Source: Psychrobacter aquimaris (lineage in GTDB: Bacteria > Pseudomonadota > Gammaproteobacteria > Pseudomonadales > Moraxellaceae). Taken from it: a stretch of 64,000 nucleotides of DNA. The stretch covers positions 124,001-188,000 of the forward strand of contig NZ_JABASR010000003.1 in the NCBI RefSeq assembly GCF_016107525.1. Reading direction: 5' to 3'. Numbering within the stretch: position 1 is the first letter of the stretch; every line of letters starts with the position of its first letter. Both the position numbers and the translations under genes were made by a program. The notes under the pieces are model-generated. The model was not told the origin of the DNA. It made no database searches and worked only from the letters and a program-made list of their open reading frames with translations. This document shows, in pieces, positions 57,291-64,000 of this stretch.

Positions 57291-57785
57291 ATGGGTTCTC
57301 CAATCCCTGATGCACACAAGCCTGATATGCCCGCTGAGCAGATTACTCTGACTTACTATGATGGTACATCGCGCACTGTCTATGATACTGGTATTGAACG
57401 CCCTTATCCTGATGGCAAACTGATTGTATCGCGCACCGATTTGAACGGTGTCCTGACTCACGTCAACGATGCTTTTGTCGAAATCAGTGGCTACAGCGTT
57501 GATGAGCTTATTGGTCAGCCACAATCGATTTTGCGCCACCCTGATATGCCAAAAGCCGCTTATAAAGATTTGTGGGATACCGCAGAAGCTGGGCAAAAAT
57601 GGCATGGCTACGTTAAGAACTTATGCAAAGATGGTAGTCACTATTGGGTCTATGCGACCGTTGTGCCGAACATTCGTCACGGCGAAACAGTAGGTTATAC
57701 CTCGGTACGCCGTAAGCCATCACGCAGCAAAATCGAAGCTGCGACGGCTCAGTATGCCCAAATGAATCAAAATGAGGAAGGCTAA
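57291..57785 (+). CDS. stand-alone Aer-like PAS domain protein
   Basis: A 164-residue soluble protein consisting of one PAS domain (about 42-142) with a short tail. It resembles the PAS domain of the aerotaxis receptor Aer along its length: RTDLNGVLTHVNDAFVEISG, LRHPDMPKAAYKDLW, WHGYVKNLCKDGSHYWV and GYTSVRRKPS. In Aer the RHPD residues are needed for FAD binding; they are kept here at 82-85, so a redox-sensing flavin is likely. There is no membrane anchor, HAMP or MCP signalling part, so output must go through another protein. AAGGAG precedes ATG 57291. The next gene starts 3 bases after its stop. Confidence 0.85.
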   Translation: MGSPIPDAHKPDMPAEQITLTYYDGTSRTVYDTGIERPYPDGKLIVSRTDLNGVLTHVNDAFVEISGYSVDELIGQPQSILRHPDMPKAAYKDLWDTAEAGQKWHGYVKNLCKDGSHYWVYATVVPNIRHGETVGYTSVRRKPSRSKIEAATAQYAQMNQNEEG

Positions 57786-57788
57786 ATC

Positions 57789-58538
57789 ATGACGACACAC
57801 AATATGTTAATCGCCCCTGATTTTTCGCCTGAGCGTTTTGCAGGCTGGCACATGTTTAATACTTTGATCCAAAAACGTGCCAACCTAAACATGCACCTAA
57901 ACATACCTGCCTCACATGCTGAGCAAGAGCAGATTATTGAGGCAGGTGACATTCAGGTCATTTACGCCAATCCTTTTGATGCAGCCACTTTGATCCGTGA
58001 GCAAGGCTACCGTGCCGTTGCCCGTCCTATTGGCAAATCAGATGAGATGGTCATTGCTGCTGCGGCAAACAGTGAAATCAAGCACTTAGAAGACATTAAA
58101 GCAGGTGCGACCATAGCAATGGCGGACAACCGTGATGTTAAGCTGATTGGTTTACGCTTACTAGAAGCTGTGGATATAGAAGAGTCTGATCTCAACTGGG
58201 ATATCACTGAGACTTATCAGGCAGCCGCCCGTAAAGTCATCAAAGGTGATGCTCAAGCGGCTTTCTTCTTGGCAGAGATTTTTCATAGCTTTTCACGTCT
58301 GACCAAAACTCAGCTGTCGGTGCTGATCGAAAGTGATTTGGCGGATATCAGCCATGTATTACTGATTAAAGATGACTTTCCTGATACAGAAATATTCATG
58401 AATGCGATTCTAAATTTGCATAATGATGACGATGGTAAAGAAGCATTGGCTGAACTTGGCATGCCTCAAGGATTTGAAGCCATGGATGAAGAAGATGCTG
58501 AGTTTATGATAGATTTGATGCAGACCTTGCTTGATTAG
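57789..58538 (+). CDS. cytoplasmic PhnD-like binding-fold protein
   Basis: A 249-residue protein with the fold pattern of phosphate/phosphonate binding proteins (PhnD, PF12974-like): FSPERFAGWHMFNTLIQKR at the start, IQVIYANPFDAATLIREQGYRAVARP near 55-80, DIKAGATIAMADNRDVKLIGLRLLE near 100-125, and ITETYQAAARKVIKGDAQAAFFLAEIF near 140-165. It has no signal peptide and starts directly with the domain, so it should stay in the cytosol as a ligand sensor rather than a transport component. The C-terminus is acidic. Tightly coupled to the PAS gene (GAGGAAGG spans its stop). Confidence 0.75.
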   Translation: MTTHNMLIAPDFSPERFAGWHMFNTLIQKRANLNMHLNIPASHAEQEQIIEAGDIQVIYANPFDAATLIREQGYRAVARPIGKSDEMVIAAAANSEIKHLEDIKAGATIAMADNRDVKLIGLRLLEAVDIEESDLNWDITETYQAAARKVIKGDAQAAFFLAEIFHSFSRLTKTQLSVLIESDLADISHVLLIKDDFPDTEIFMNAILNLHNDDDGKEALAELGMPQGFEAMDEEDAEFMIDLMQTLLD

Positions 58539-58667
58539 TGATTAATTGGCACGTTGCATCGTTTTGCTTAGTGAGGTCATAGCCTATTGTCACGCCATAG
58601 TGGCTGTATCATTTTGACCATACGCTATTAGTCATACAATAGACACTATGACTTAAAGGACACTATT

Positions 58668-59285
58668 ATGTCTGATTTAGACCTTATCAAAGAAAATGAG
58701 ATGGAGGCGCGCCGAGTATTTCGTTTATACTCGCGTAAAGTTTTTTTGGCACCCAATAACCGTCATTTTCATGAACAACGTATCAATGCCGCATTACTTT
58801 TAACTGAAAAAGAGCCGCTACAAGGTGCTGTCGCAGACTTTTTTTATGGCTGCTGGTATGATATTCCTTACGATGTAAATAACCTGTTTACGCGTATTAA
58901 AGATCGCTTGTATCCCCATGTCCAGCAAGGGTTTCGCGATTGTATTAGTAAGAAAAGATATATTCAACGCAATAGTATGCTGGCGACCCGCTGGAGTGTT
59001 CTTATATCACCATCTCTCAATGAGCAAAAACAGCGATTGCTAATCAGTAGCGACGATGCCAAAGAAATTGCTAAAGACATCACCGCTGAGCTCATGCAGG
59101 CGCGTGAGGATAAGGATTGGGGCACGATTGAGCAAATCGAAAACGAGTTCTTTGCTCACTGTATCGCTCGCAATGATCGACTTGCCTTCTCGTTAGTATG
59201 GTTTCGCTTGGGTAAAAGCGACTGGCAGTTCGATGAGCGCTGGAACAACTGTCAGCAACACCTTGATCAGACCATTAAGACCTAA
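58668..59285 (+). CDS. uncharacterised 205-residue protein of the Roadblock cluster
   Basis: I do not recognise a family. Soluble and largely helical with many aromatic residues: EARRVFRLYSRKVFLAPNNR near the start, then LQGAVADFFYGCWYDIPYDV, and SLVWFRLGKSDWQFDERWNN near the end. It is rich in Arg/Lys and Trp. No signal peptide or membrane segment. Ribosome site AAAGGACACTATT precedes the ATG. It lies 129 bases after the PhnD-like gene and 29 bases before the next gene, with which it is probably co-transcribed. Confidence 0.68.
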   Translation: MSDLDLIKENEMEARRVFRLYSRKVFLAPNNRHFHEQRINAALLLTEKEPLQGAVADFFYGCWYDIPYDVNNLFTRIKDRLYPHVQQGFRDCISKKRYIQRNSMLATRWSVLISPSLNEQKQRLLISSDDAKEIAKDITAELMQAREDKDWGTIEQIENEFFAHCIARNDRLAFSLVWFRLGKSDWQFDERWNNCQQHLDQTIKT

Positions 59286-59314
59286 TTTATCGCCGATTTA
59301 ACACTTTCATCACA

Positions 59315-59941
59315 ATGGTAGCCGCTATGTCCTCTTACTTAAATGCTGATAAAACGTATCTAACCCTCACTCCAGCCGGTATTTTTGAGGCATTTTCACA
59401 AAGTGAGCCCACTGATGAACAGCTGTCATTACAGGATTTACTATCCTATGAGCAGACATTGCTTGCCGCTGATTGGCTTAAGCGCCATTCTGACGAATGG
59501 CTACAGAGCTTTATAGAACACGGCTGGATTGAAAAGCTGTCTTTGTTGTTACCTGCACCCAATCTACCGTTGGATCAGTTTTTACCGTATGTGGTTGCCA
59601 GCTTATCAGGCAAACGCCGTGCCGCCATTGGTTCTGATGAAGGGTTTTGCCTAGCACGAATCGGTTACAGCCAAGAAGAAGCGGACATGCTCAGTGTCGC
59701 AGCTGCTGACTTTTCAGGTTTTATGATACGCCAAAAACAACGCGGCTGGGCGGTCGAAAGCCAAGCCATCTCGTTTTTTCAACAAGTCGACTTACTGATT
59801 CCTGAGACCAGCTTTGTATTCTTATGGATTGATGGTTCAGGTTACGCCCTCATCATCGATGGTGAGCCTCTGACTAATAGCCGCGCCTTTGTTGAGATGG
59901 TATGGGCATTGAAAACGTCTGGCTTAAGATTTCTTAGCTAA
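59315..59941 (+). CDS. uncharacterised protein with possible second Roadblock-like domain
   Basis: A 208-residue soluble protein (start 59315 or 59327). The N-terminal half is helical and acidic and resembles nothing I know. The C-terminal half (about 103-200) follows the Roadblock/LC7 pattern. It has a strand-turn AIGSDEGFCLARIG, a helix EEADMLSVAAADFSGFMIRQ, a strand-pair TSFVFLWIDGSGYALIIDG, and a last helix FVEMVWALKTSG. This parallels SNDGLMIA, EDRVGAMSAALLSL, GYVIMTSSG and the C-terminal helix of the 120-residue protein at 56655. Recognition is by pattern and should be treated as a hypothesis. Last gene of the cluster. Confidence 0.62.
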   Translation: MVAAMSSYLNADKTYLTLTPAGIFEAFSQSEPTDEQLSLQDLLSYEQTLLAADWLKRHSDEWLQSFIEHGWIEKLSLLLPAPNLPLDQFLPYVVASLSGKRRAAIGSDEGFCLARIGYSQEEADMLSVAAADFSGFMIRQKQRGWAVESQAISFFQQVDLLIPETSFVFLWIDGSGYALIIDGEPLTNSRAFVEMVWALKTSGLRFLS

Positions 59942-60415
59942 TTTAACCAAACCGATCGATATATCGTTAACCATCAATACTATACGCTACCTTACTGACC
60001 AGTGCGCTTATATCAAACCAAGCGCACTTTACTCTCCCACCCACGTCCGTTCTCTTTTCAATACCTTTCTTTTCAATACCTTGCTTGGTTTCATCTTCTG
60101 CTATGATCGATTTAATACGATTTGGATAAAAGAAAAAGCACTACAAATAGCAAACTAAGCGCGCCTAATGCAGCATCCAATTTGGATAGGATTGACTGTA
60201 CTGGCTAATTTTATGCAGTAATAAGAAAATCATAATAAGTAACAATAACTTGTCAAATGTTAGGTCATACTACCTGCAATCAATGAAGGATTTTTCCTTC
60301 TATTAACCTTTTTACCCCCTCTCCAAAATTTAAATCACTCCTTTAATAACGTCTCCTATTGAAAGTGGCAACCTCTGCCAGACCTTGCATTCTTGCTTAT
60401 TTTTTAGGAAAGTTT
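59942..60415. other. intergenic region before the methyltransferase
   Basis: About 470 AT-rich bases. A short direct repeat (TCTTTTCAATACCTT at 60053, TTTTCAATACCTT again at 60069) and two copies of ATTTGGATA are visible. I see no terminator after the cluster and no gene. Confidence 0.4.
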
Positions 60416-61084
60416 ATGACTTCGCTGACCACTGTGCGCGTGCGTTATCAAACGATTGAAATTGGCAACACCGACATTCACATCTGTACCTTGCGTGACA
60501 ACCAACAATTCAGCGACCCTAACAATGAGGCATTAAATCTGGGTATCTGCTCTGCTTCTTGGCCCATGTTTGGGGTGATCTGGCCATCAAGCTTGGTACT
60601 GGCCAATCATATGCTTAACTACGACATTGCTGGTAAGCGTATCTTAGAGGTTGGCTGCGGCATGGCATTATCAAGCTTACTATTAAATCACCGGCATGCA
60701 GACATCACGGCGACCGATTATCATCCGACCGTTGAGTATTTTTTGGATAGAAACACCACGCTAAATAATAATAAAGAGATTAACTTTGAGCGCTTAGATT
60801 GGGCGGAAGACAATAGTCATCTTGGCAAATTCGATATCATTATCGGTAGTGATTTGCTTTATGAAGATCAGCATATCGATATCTTGGCGGATTTTATAGG
60901 ACGCCATGCCTTGCCAACATGTGAGGTCATCGTGGTTGACCCTGGTCGCGGACGCAAAAACAAGCTGACCCATAAAATGCTTGAGTTTGGTTTTAGCAGC
61001 AAACATATCAAACCTGAAGACACCACCTATCTTGAGTTACCCTTTAAAGGGCATATTTTGACGTTTTCGCGTGAGACGTTATAA
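60416..61084 (+). CDS. class I SAM-dependent methyltransferase (METTL21/Methyltransf_16-like)
   Basis: A 222-residue enzyme with motif I ILEVGCGMALSSLLL near 77-91, motif II ITATDYHPTVEYFLDRN near 99-115, and FDIIIGSDLLYE near 139-150. The SDLLYE and WPSSLVLANHM elements are those of the lysine/protein methyltransferase family 16. The substrate is unknown, probably a protein Lys or N-terminus. ATG 60416 has AGGAAAG upstream; the frame is open to 60359. A strong terminator follows. Confidence 0.8.
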   Translation: MTSLTTVRVRYQTIEIGNTDIHICTLRDNQQFSDPNNEALNLGICSASWPMFGVIWPSSLVLANHMLNYDIAGKRILEVGCGMALSSLLLNHRHADITATDYHPTVEYFLDRNTTLNNNKEINFERLDWAEDNSHLGKFDIIIGSDLLYEDQHIDILADFIGRHALPTCEVIVVDPGRGRKNKLTHKMLEFGFSSKHIKPEDTTYLELPFKGHILTFSRETL

Positions 61085-61140
61085 ATTGTACGTAGGCTTT
61101 TCGTATTGTCAGGCTGTGATATTCCAATGAATCATAAAAT

Positions 61141-61171
61141 AAAAAAGACGCCCTTTTGCAGCGTCTTTTTT
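61141..61171. terminator. bidirectional terminator
   Basis: AAAAAAGACGC (61141-61151) pairs with GCGTCTTTTTT (61161-61171), 9-nt loop. Shared by the convergent methyltransferase and HdeD genes. Confidence 0.88.
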
Positions 61172-61187
61172 ATTTTTCTAAGGTAAT

Positions 61188-61709
61188 TTATATCCGTCCA
61201 ACTGAAAATGGTTGTATACGTGAATACATGATTAATGATATGCCATTAGATATCAACTCGACGGCTAACAGTATCCCAAGAATATATGTCGCTGACTGCG
61301 GATAGCTGGTAAATATCATGATAGCCAATATAATCGCGAGCAGCCCTGATAATAATATTGGGACAAAAGCCACTGTCCGACGTAGACCGAAAGCAACAAC
61401 GACTCTGACTATACCCGTTGCCATAAATAAAATAGCAATCACCATGGTCAACGTTAGTATGCCTTGTAACGGATCTTGTAGTAACTCAATACCAATCAAT
61501 ACACCCAGCACACCGCCGATGGCAGCCAACACTTTTCCAGTGGTACTATGTGCTCGAAATAAGGCAATAAACTGTAAGACACCCACTAAAAGAAAGATAA
61601 AACCTGCTAACTGCTCAGCGGCCAAAGTGGCGCTAAGAGGATTAAAAAATGCAAAGATACCGCCAACAATACTGATGATGCCAATTATTAACCATAATGT
61701 ACGATTCAT
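61188..61709 (-). CDS. HdeD family (DUF308) membrane protein
   Basis: A 173-residue inner-membrane protein with about six helices in three pairs: LWLIIGIISIVGGIFAFFNP at the start, LAGFIFLLVGVLQFIALF near 35, GVLGVLIGIELLQDPLQGI near 67-85 and so on. The repeat LIGIxxxxxPxxG fits DUF308/HdeD, linked in enteric bacteria to acid resistance at high density. Function here is not shown. Single gene. Confidence 0.82.
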   Translation of the reverse strand: MNRTLWLIIGIISIVGGIFAFFNPLSATLAAEQLAGFIFLLVGVLQFIALFRAHSTTGKVLAAIGGVLGVLIGIELLQDPLQGILTLTMVIAILFMATGIVRVVVAFGLRRTVAFVPILLSGLLAIILAIMIFTSYPQSATYILGILLAVELISNGISLIMYSRIQPFSVGRI

Positions 61710-61834
61710 AAGATGACCTTATTTTACATTTAGTAGAAAATAAATTATATCGCAAACCTTACTTTACGTTGTATGACGGTAGTAATATATTCGAGTAGTA
61801 CTGTTAATAACAGGGTGTGGGCGTTGATTTATCG

Positions 61835-62410
61835 TCACAAGCCTGATAATTGATTGTTCCACTGCTGCTGCGTAATGTTATAGAGCACATGCTCAGCCAA
61901 CTGATGGTTAACGTCAAGAGCGGGATGATAGAAGTTGGCTCGGGTATTAATCATGCCAATGCGCTCCATCACTCGCTGCGAGCGCTTATTGATAACCGCC
62001 GTAAATGACACAACTTTATCGAGCGACAGCTCATTAAAAGCAAAATTCAACGCCGCACTTGCCGCCTCGGTAGCATAACCCTGTCCCCAGCAATCTTTAT
62101 GTAGTCGCCATGCAATCTCGACAGCAGGGGCAAAAGACATATCCGCATGAGTATCATTCAAGCCGACAAACCCAATAAAAGCCCCCTTCTCTTTTGATCG
62201 GTCTTTTAAACTGACGGCCCAAAGCCCCCAGCCTTTATCGATGATAAGCTGCTGGCACTTATGGGCAATGGCATTACTCACTGCTGTGGACAATAACTTG
62301 GGGAAATACTTCATTACTTCAGGATCAGCATTTATTTCAGCAAAAACAGCAAAGTCACTTGCTTGCCACTGCCTAAGGTAAAGACGTTCTGTTTCTATCA
62401 CTTTTTTCAT
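61835..62410 (-). CDS. GNAT family acetyltransferase (RimJ/RimL type)
   Basis: A 191-residue N-acetyltransferase. It starts with KVIETERLYLRQWQASDF, has IGFVGLNDTHADM-type strands in the middle and the acetyl-CoA loop DCWGQGYATEAASAALNFAF near 108-127, then VVSFTAVINKRSQRVMERIGM, typical of the RimJ/RimL subgroup that acetylates N-terminal amines or small molecules. ATG 62410 is preferred to a GTG at 62419. It ends the minus-strand group headed by xdhC. Confidence 0.87.
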   Translation of the reverse strand: MKKVIETERLYLRQWQASDFAVFAEINADPEVMKYFPKLLSTAVSNAIAHKCQQLIIDKGWGLWAVSLKDRSKEKGAFIGFVGLNDTHADMSFAPAVEIAWRLHKDCWGQGYATEAASAALNFAFNELSLDKVVSFTAVINKRSQRVMERIGMINTRANFYHPALDVNHQLAEHVLYNITQQQWNNQLSGL

Positions 62411-62444
62411 TTTTATCACTTATGAATCGATAGTACCAATAGGG

Positions 62445-63191
62445 CTAATACTGCTCATCAAGCCAGCCTTGTTGCTTAGCATGTATCAGTTGCTCAGGCG
62501 TGTCAATATCATAGCTCAATTGCTTATTACTGACTGTACTTACCTGACTGGGTGGCAACTCTCTAATGAAATATCGTAGGCCGCTATCTCCTGATAGCAC
62601 TGCCTGCCATCGTTTGAGCAAACCATAATCAATCGTTAAAGGTAAACCGATAATATTTTGCGTCGATGCATTGGCAGCAGTCGTTTCATTTAAATTCTTA
62701 TTATTTGAATGCTGCCAGCTACTATAATTACTTGCCACTACAGACCGCTTATCTGCTAGCAATTTTGCTAAATGCTGCTCATCGAGTAAAACTTGATCAA
62801 CACCCATAATGACGACACGCTCGATTGATGCGCTTGTCAACTGAGTGACTGCCTCGATGGCCAAGGTCAAACTATACGCCATACCTGTTTTAGGCGTAGG
62901 ATTGACCACCATTTGAATAATAGAGTACTGAAAAGCCAATTTATTCATCGCACTGGCTATCAATGGTTGATTATCAGGAATAACGATAATAATTGCTTGC
63001 GGCTTTGTAGAAAGTGCGAGTTTGGTCATGAAGCAAATTAACGGTTCTCCAGCTTTGCACAGTAACTGCTTTGCTTGACCTAAGCGCCGGCTCAGCCCAC
63101 TGGCTAAAATAATGACCGCATGATTTGATCGCCTTAATGGACTCGTCGGCTTTAGTTGCGTAGATGCTAAGTTAGAAGGATCGCAGGTCAT
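62445..63191 (-). CDS. MobA/MocA-like molybdenum cofactor nucleotidyltransferase
   Basis: Cytosolic nucleotidyltransferase of 248 residues likely adding CMP or GMP to molybdopterin for xanthine-dehydrogenase-type enzymes. After a 25-residue leader it shows the NTP-transferase motif VIILASGLSRRLGQAKQLL (about 26-44), VNPTPKTGMAYSLTLAIEA near 97-115 and VVIMGVDQVLLDEQHL near 125-140. LLDEQHL is roughly where relatives have a DxP metal loop. Start overlaps the xdhC stop by 4 bases, so the two are coupled. Confidence 0.82.
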   Translation of the reverse strand: MTCDPSNLASTQLKPTSPLRRSNHAVIILASGLSRRLGQAKQLLCKAGEPLICFMTKLALSTKPQAIIIVIPDNQPLIASAMNKLAFQYSIIQMVVNPTPKTGMAYSLTLAIEAVTQLTSASIERVVIMGVDQVLLDEQHLAKLLADKRSVVASNYSSWQHSNNKNLNETTAANASTQNIIGLPLTIDYGLLKRWQAVLSGDSGLRYFIRELPPSQVSTVSNKQLSYDIDTPEQLIHAKQQGWLDEQY

Positions 63192-64000
63192 AACAAACTT
63201 ATCGCTGCACGAGCACTTGTAGCAGTCGTCTCTGTAGAGTCAATATGAGTAGAAAATAGCGTTGCAAAGTTAGTATTTGAAAGAGGCGTGTCTGAAAACT
63301 CTGCTGGCGACTTCTGATTATGCACGACCGCATTGACTTGTGCCATGATACCAAGTGCTAAGGCTTCAGGGCCATCTCCGCCAAGCTTATAGCCAATCGG
63401 ATAATGCAGTTTATTAATACCTAGGTTTAAGATGGCAGGATTTGTAAGCCTTGTACTAATTTCTTCGATTAAACGCTCGGTACGGTAGCGTGGTCCTAAT
63501 TGTCCAAGATATTTATAGTGATTAGCGTGCTTTAATAATACGCCAAGGCGAGCACGGTCTTGGCTGAGACTATGCGACATCAAAGCAACAGCAGCATTTT
63601 CGCTAAGCTTTAGTAAAGTGGCGCTATCATCTAATGCCAATACCATCACCCTATCTGCTTGAGGGAAACGCCGTCGCTTGGCATATTGCGCTCGACTGTC
63701 TACCACTGTTACATGCCAATCTTGCAGTTTTGCCATCGTAACCAACGGCATCACATCATTGCCAGCACCGCAAATCAGCAAGCGGATTTGTGGTTGTAGA
63801 CGCTGGATTAGCCATTCTGTGGCTAGATCATCATGGTCATCTTTTACGACGACGTACTCAGAATTTTTATGGAGCAACTTATTTTCTGACAAATTTTTAA
63901 CTATATTAATAAGTGTGCTTGAAGCCTTAGACACTATTTCGTTTACATTATTCGCGCCCATAGCAGCGATATTTGCGGTGCTGGCATCAGCATCTAGGCT
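63188..64000 (-). CDS. xdhC: XdhC/CoxI family maturation factor, N-terminus cut by window
   Basis: Accessory protein that inserts the sulphurated molybdenum cofactor into xanthine dehydrogenase-like enzymes. The visible 271 codons hold the C-terminal Rossmann domain: LLICGAGNDVMPLVTMAKLQ, VTVVDSRAQYAKRRRFP, AVALMSHSLSQDRARLGVLL, YLGQLGPRYRTERL and YPIGYKLGGDGPEALALGI. There is a candidate ATG at 63961, but the frame stays open to base 64000 and the usual N-terminal XdhC_CoxI domain is missing. The gene therefore runs beyond the right edge. xdhAB are expected just outside. Confidence 0.85.
   Translation of the reverse strand, partial: SLDADASTANIAAMGANNVNEIVSKASSTLINIVKNLSENKLLHKNSEYVVVKDDHDDLATEWLIQRLQPQIRLLICGAGNDVMPLVTMAKLQDWHVTVVDSRAQYAKRRRFPQADRVMVLALDDSATLLKLSENAAVALMSHSLSQDRARLGVLLKHANHYKYLGQLGPRYRTERLIEEISTRLTNPAILNLGINKLHYPIGYKLGGDGPEALALGIMAQVNAVVHNQKSPAEFSDTPLSNTNFATLFSTHIDSTETTATSARAAISLL

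Overview
The window looks like a chromosomal segment of a gammaproteobacterium of the family Moraxellaceae, most likely Psychrobacter. This is inferred from moderate GC with AT-rich intergenic DNA, the protein families present (LldP/LldD, MipA/OmpV, a long TonB, Lon, TopA, a full urate-to-glyoxylate set, a hut operon) and many short self-complementary terminators of the AAAAAGnC type. No database was searched. I see no rRNA, tRNA, CRISPR array, complete insertion sequence or prophage.

Layout. 1-5.2 kb: lactate permease (cut by the left edge) and L-lactate dehydrogenase, a rhomboid protease, and a MipA/OmpV outer membrane protein. 5.2-6.5 kb: an AT-rich islet with two poorly characterised minus-strand genes, one a ribbon-helix-helix protein fused to a PUA/EVE-like domain. 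6.6-19.1 kb: housekeeping genes (fumC, 5-formyl-THF cyclo-ligase, a Na+/H+ antiporter, lon, sodC, topA) and two small envelope-type proteins. 19.4-30.2 kb: an iron-uptake block with tonB-exbB-exbD, a four-gene siderophore ABC importer, a PepSY membrane protein and a TonB-dependent receptor, with Fur-box-like sequences at three promoters and a probable Fur-controlled small RNA or attenuated leader. 30.8-38.5 kb: purine catabolism (NCS2 permease, TetR/RutR-like regulator, uraD, uraH, puuD, puuE, allE, allA). 38.7-41.2 kb: trpR-trpE-trpG with a TrpR operator inside the promoter. 41.4-45 kb: a DMT exporter and a polar amino acid (cystine-type) ABC importer. 45.3-53.7 kb: hutC and the operon hutU-[YjiH-like transporter]-hutH-hutG-hutI. 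53.8-56 kb: a double PepSY periplasmic protein and gdhA. 56.6-59.9 kb: an unusual cluster made of a Roadblock/LC7 protein, an Aer-like stand-alone PAS protein, a cytoplasmic PhnD-like binding protein and two unknown proteins, one of which seems to hide a second Roadblock-like domain. 60.4-64 kb: a methyltransferase, HdeD, a GNAT acetyltransferase, a MobA-like nucleotidyltransferase and XdhC (cut by the right edge).

How it works together. The segment is rich in nitrogen and carbon scavenging. Xanthine/urate is imported and degraded by PuuD, UraH, UraD, PuuE, AllE and AllA to glyoxylate and urea or ammonia; the allantoate amidohydrolase step is not in the window. Histidine is degraded to glutamate by HutHUIG, and gdhA lies next door. 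XdhC and the MobA-like protein at the right edge suggest that xanthine dehydrogenase, which feeds the urate pathway, lies just outside.

The strongest candidates for something undescribed are the Roadblock-PAS-binding-protein cluster (56.6-59.9 kb), the Fur-controlled short transcript at about 21.98-22.14 kb, and the reuse of a RutR-type operator for urate catabolism.
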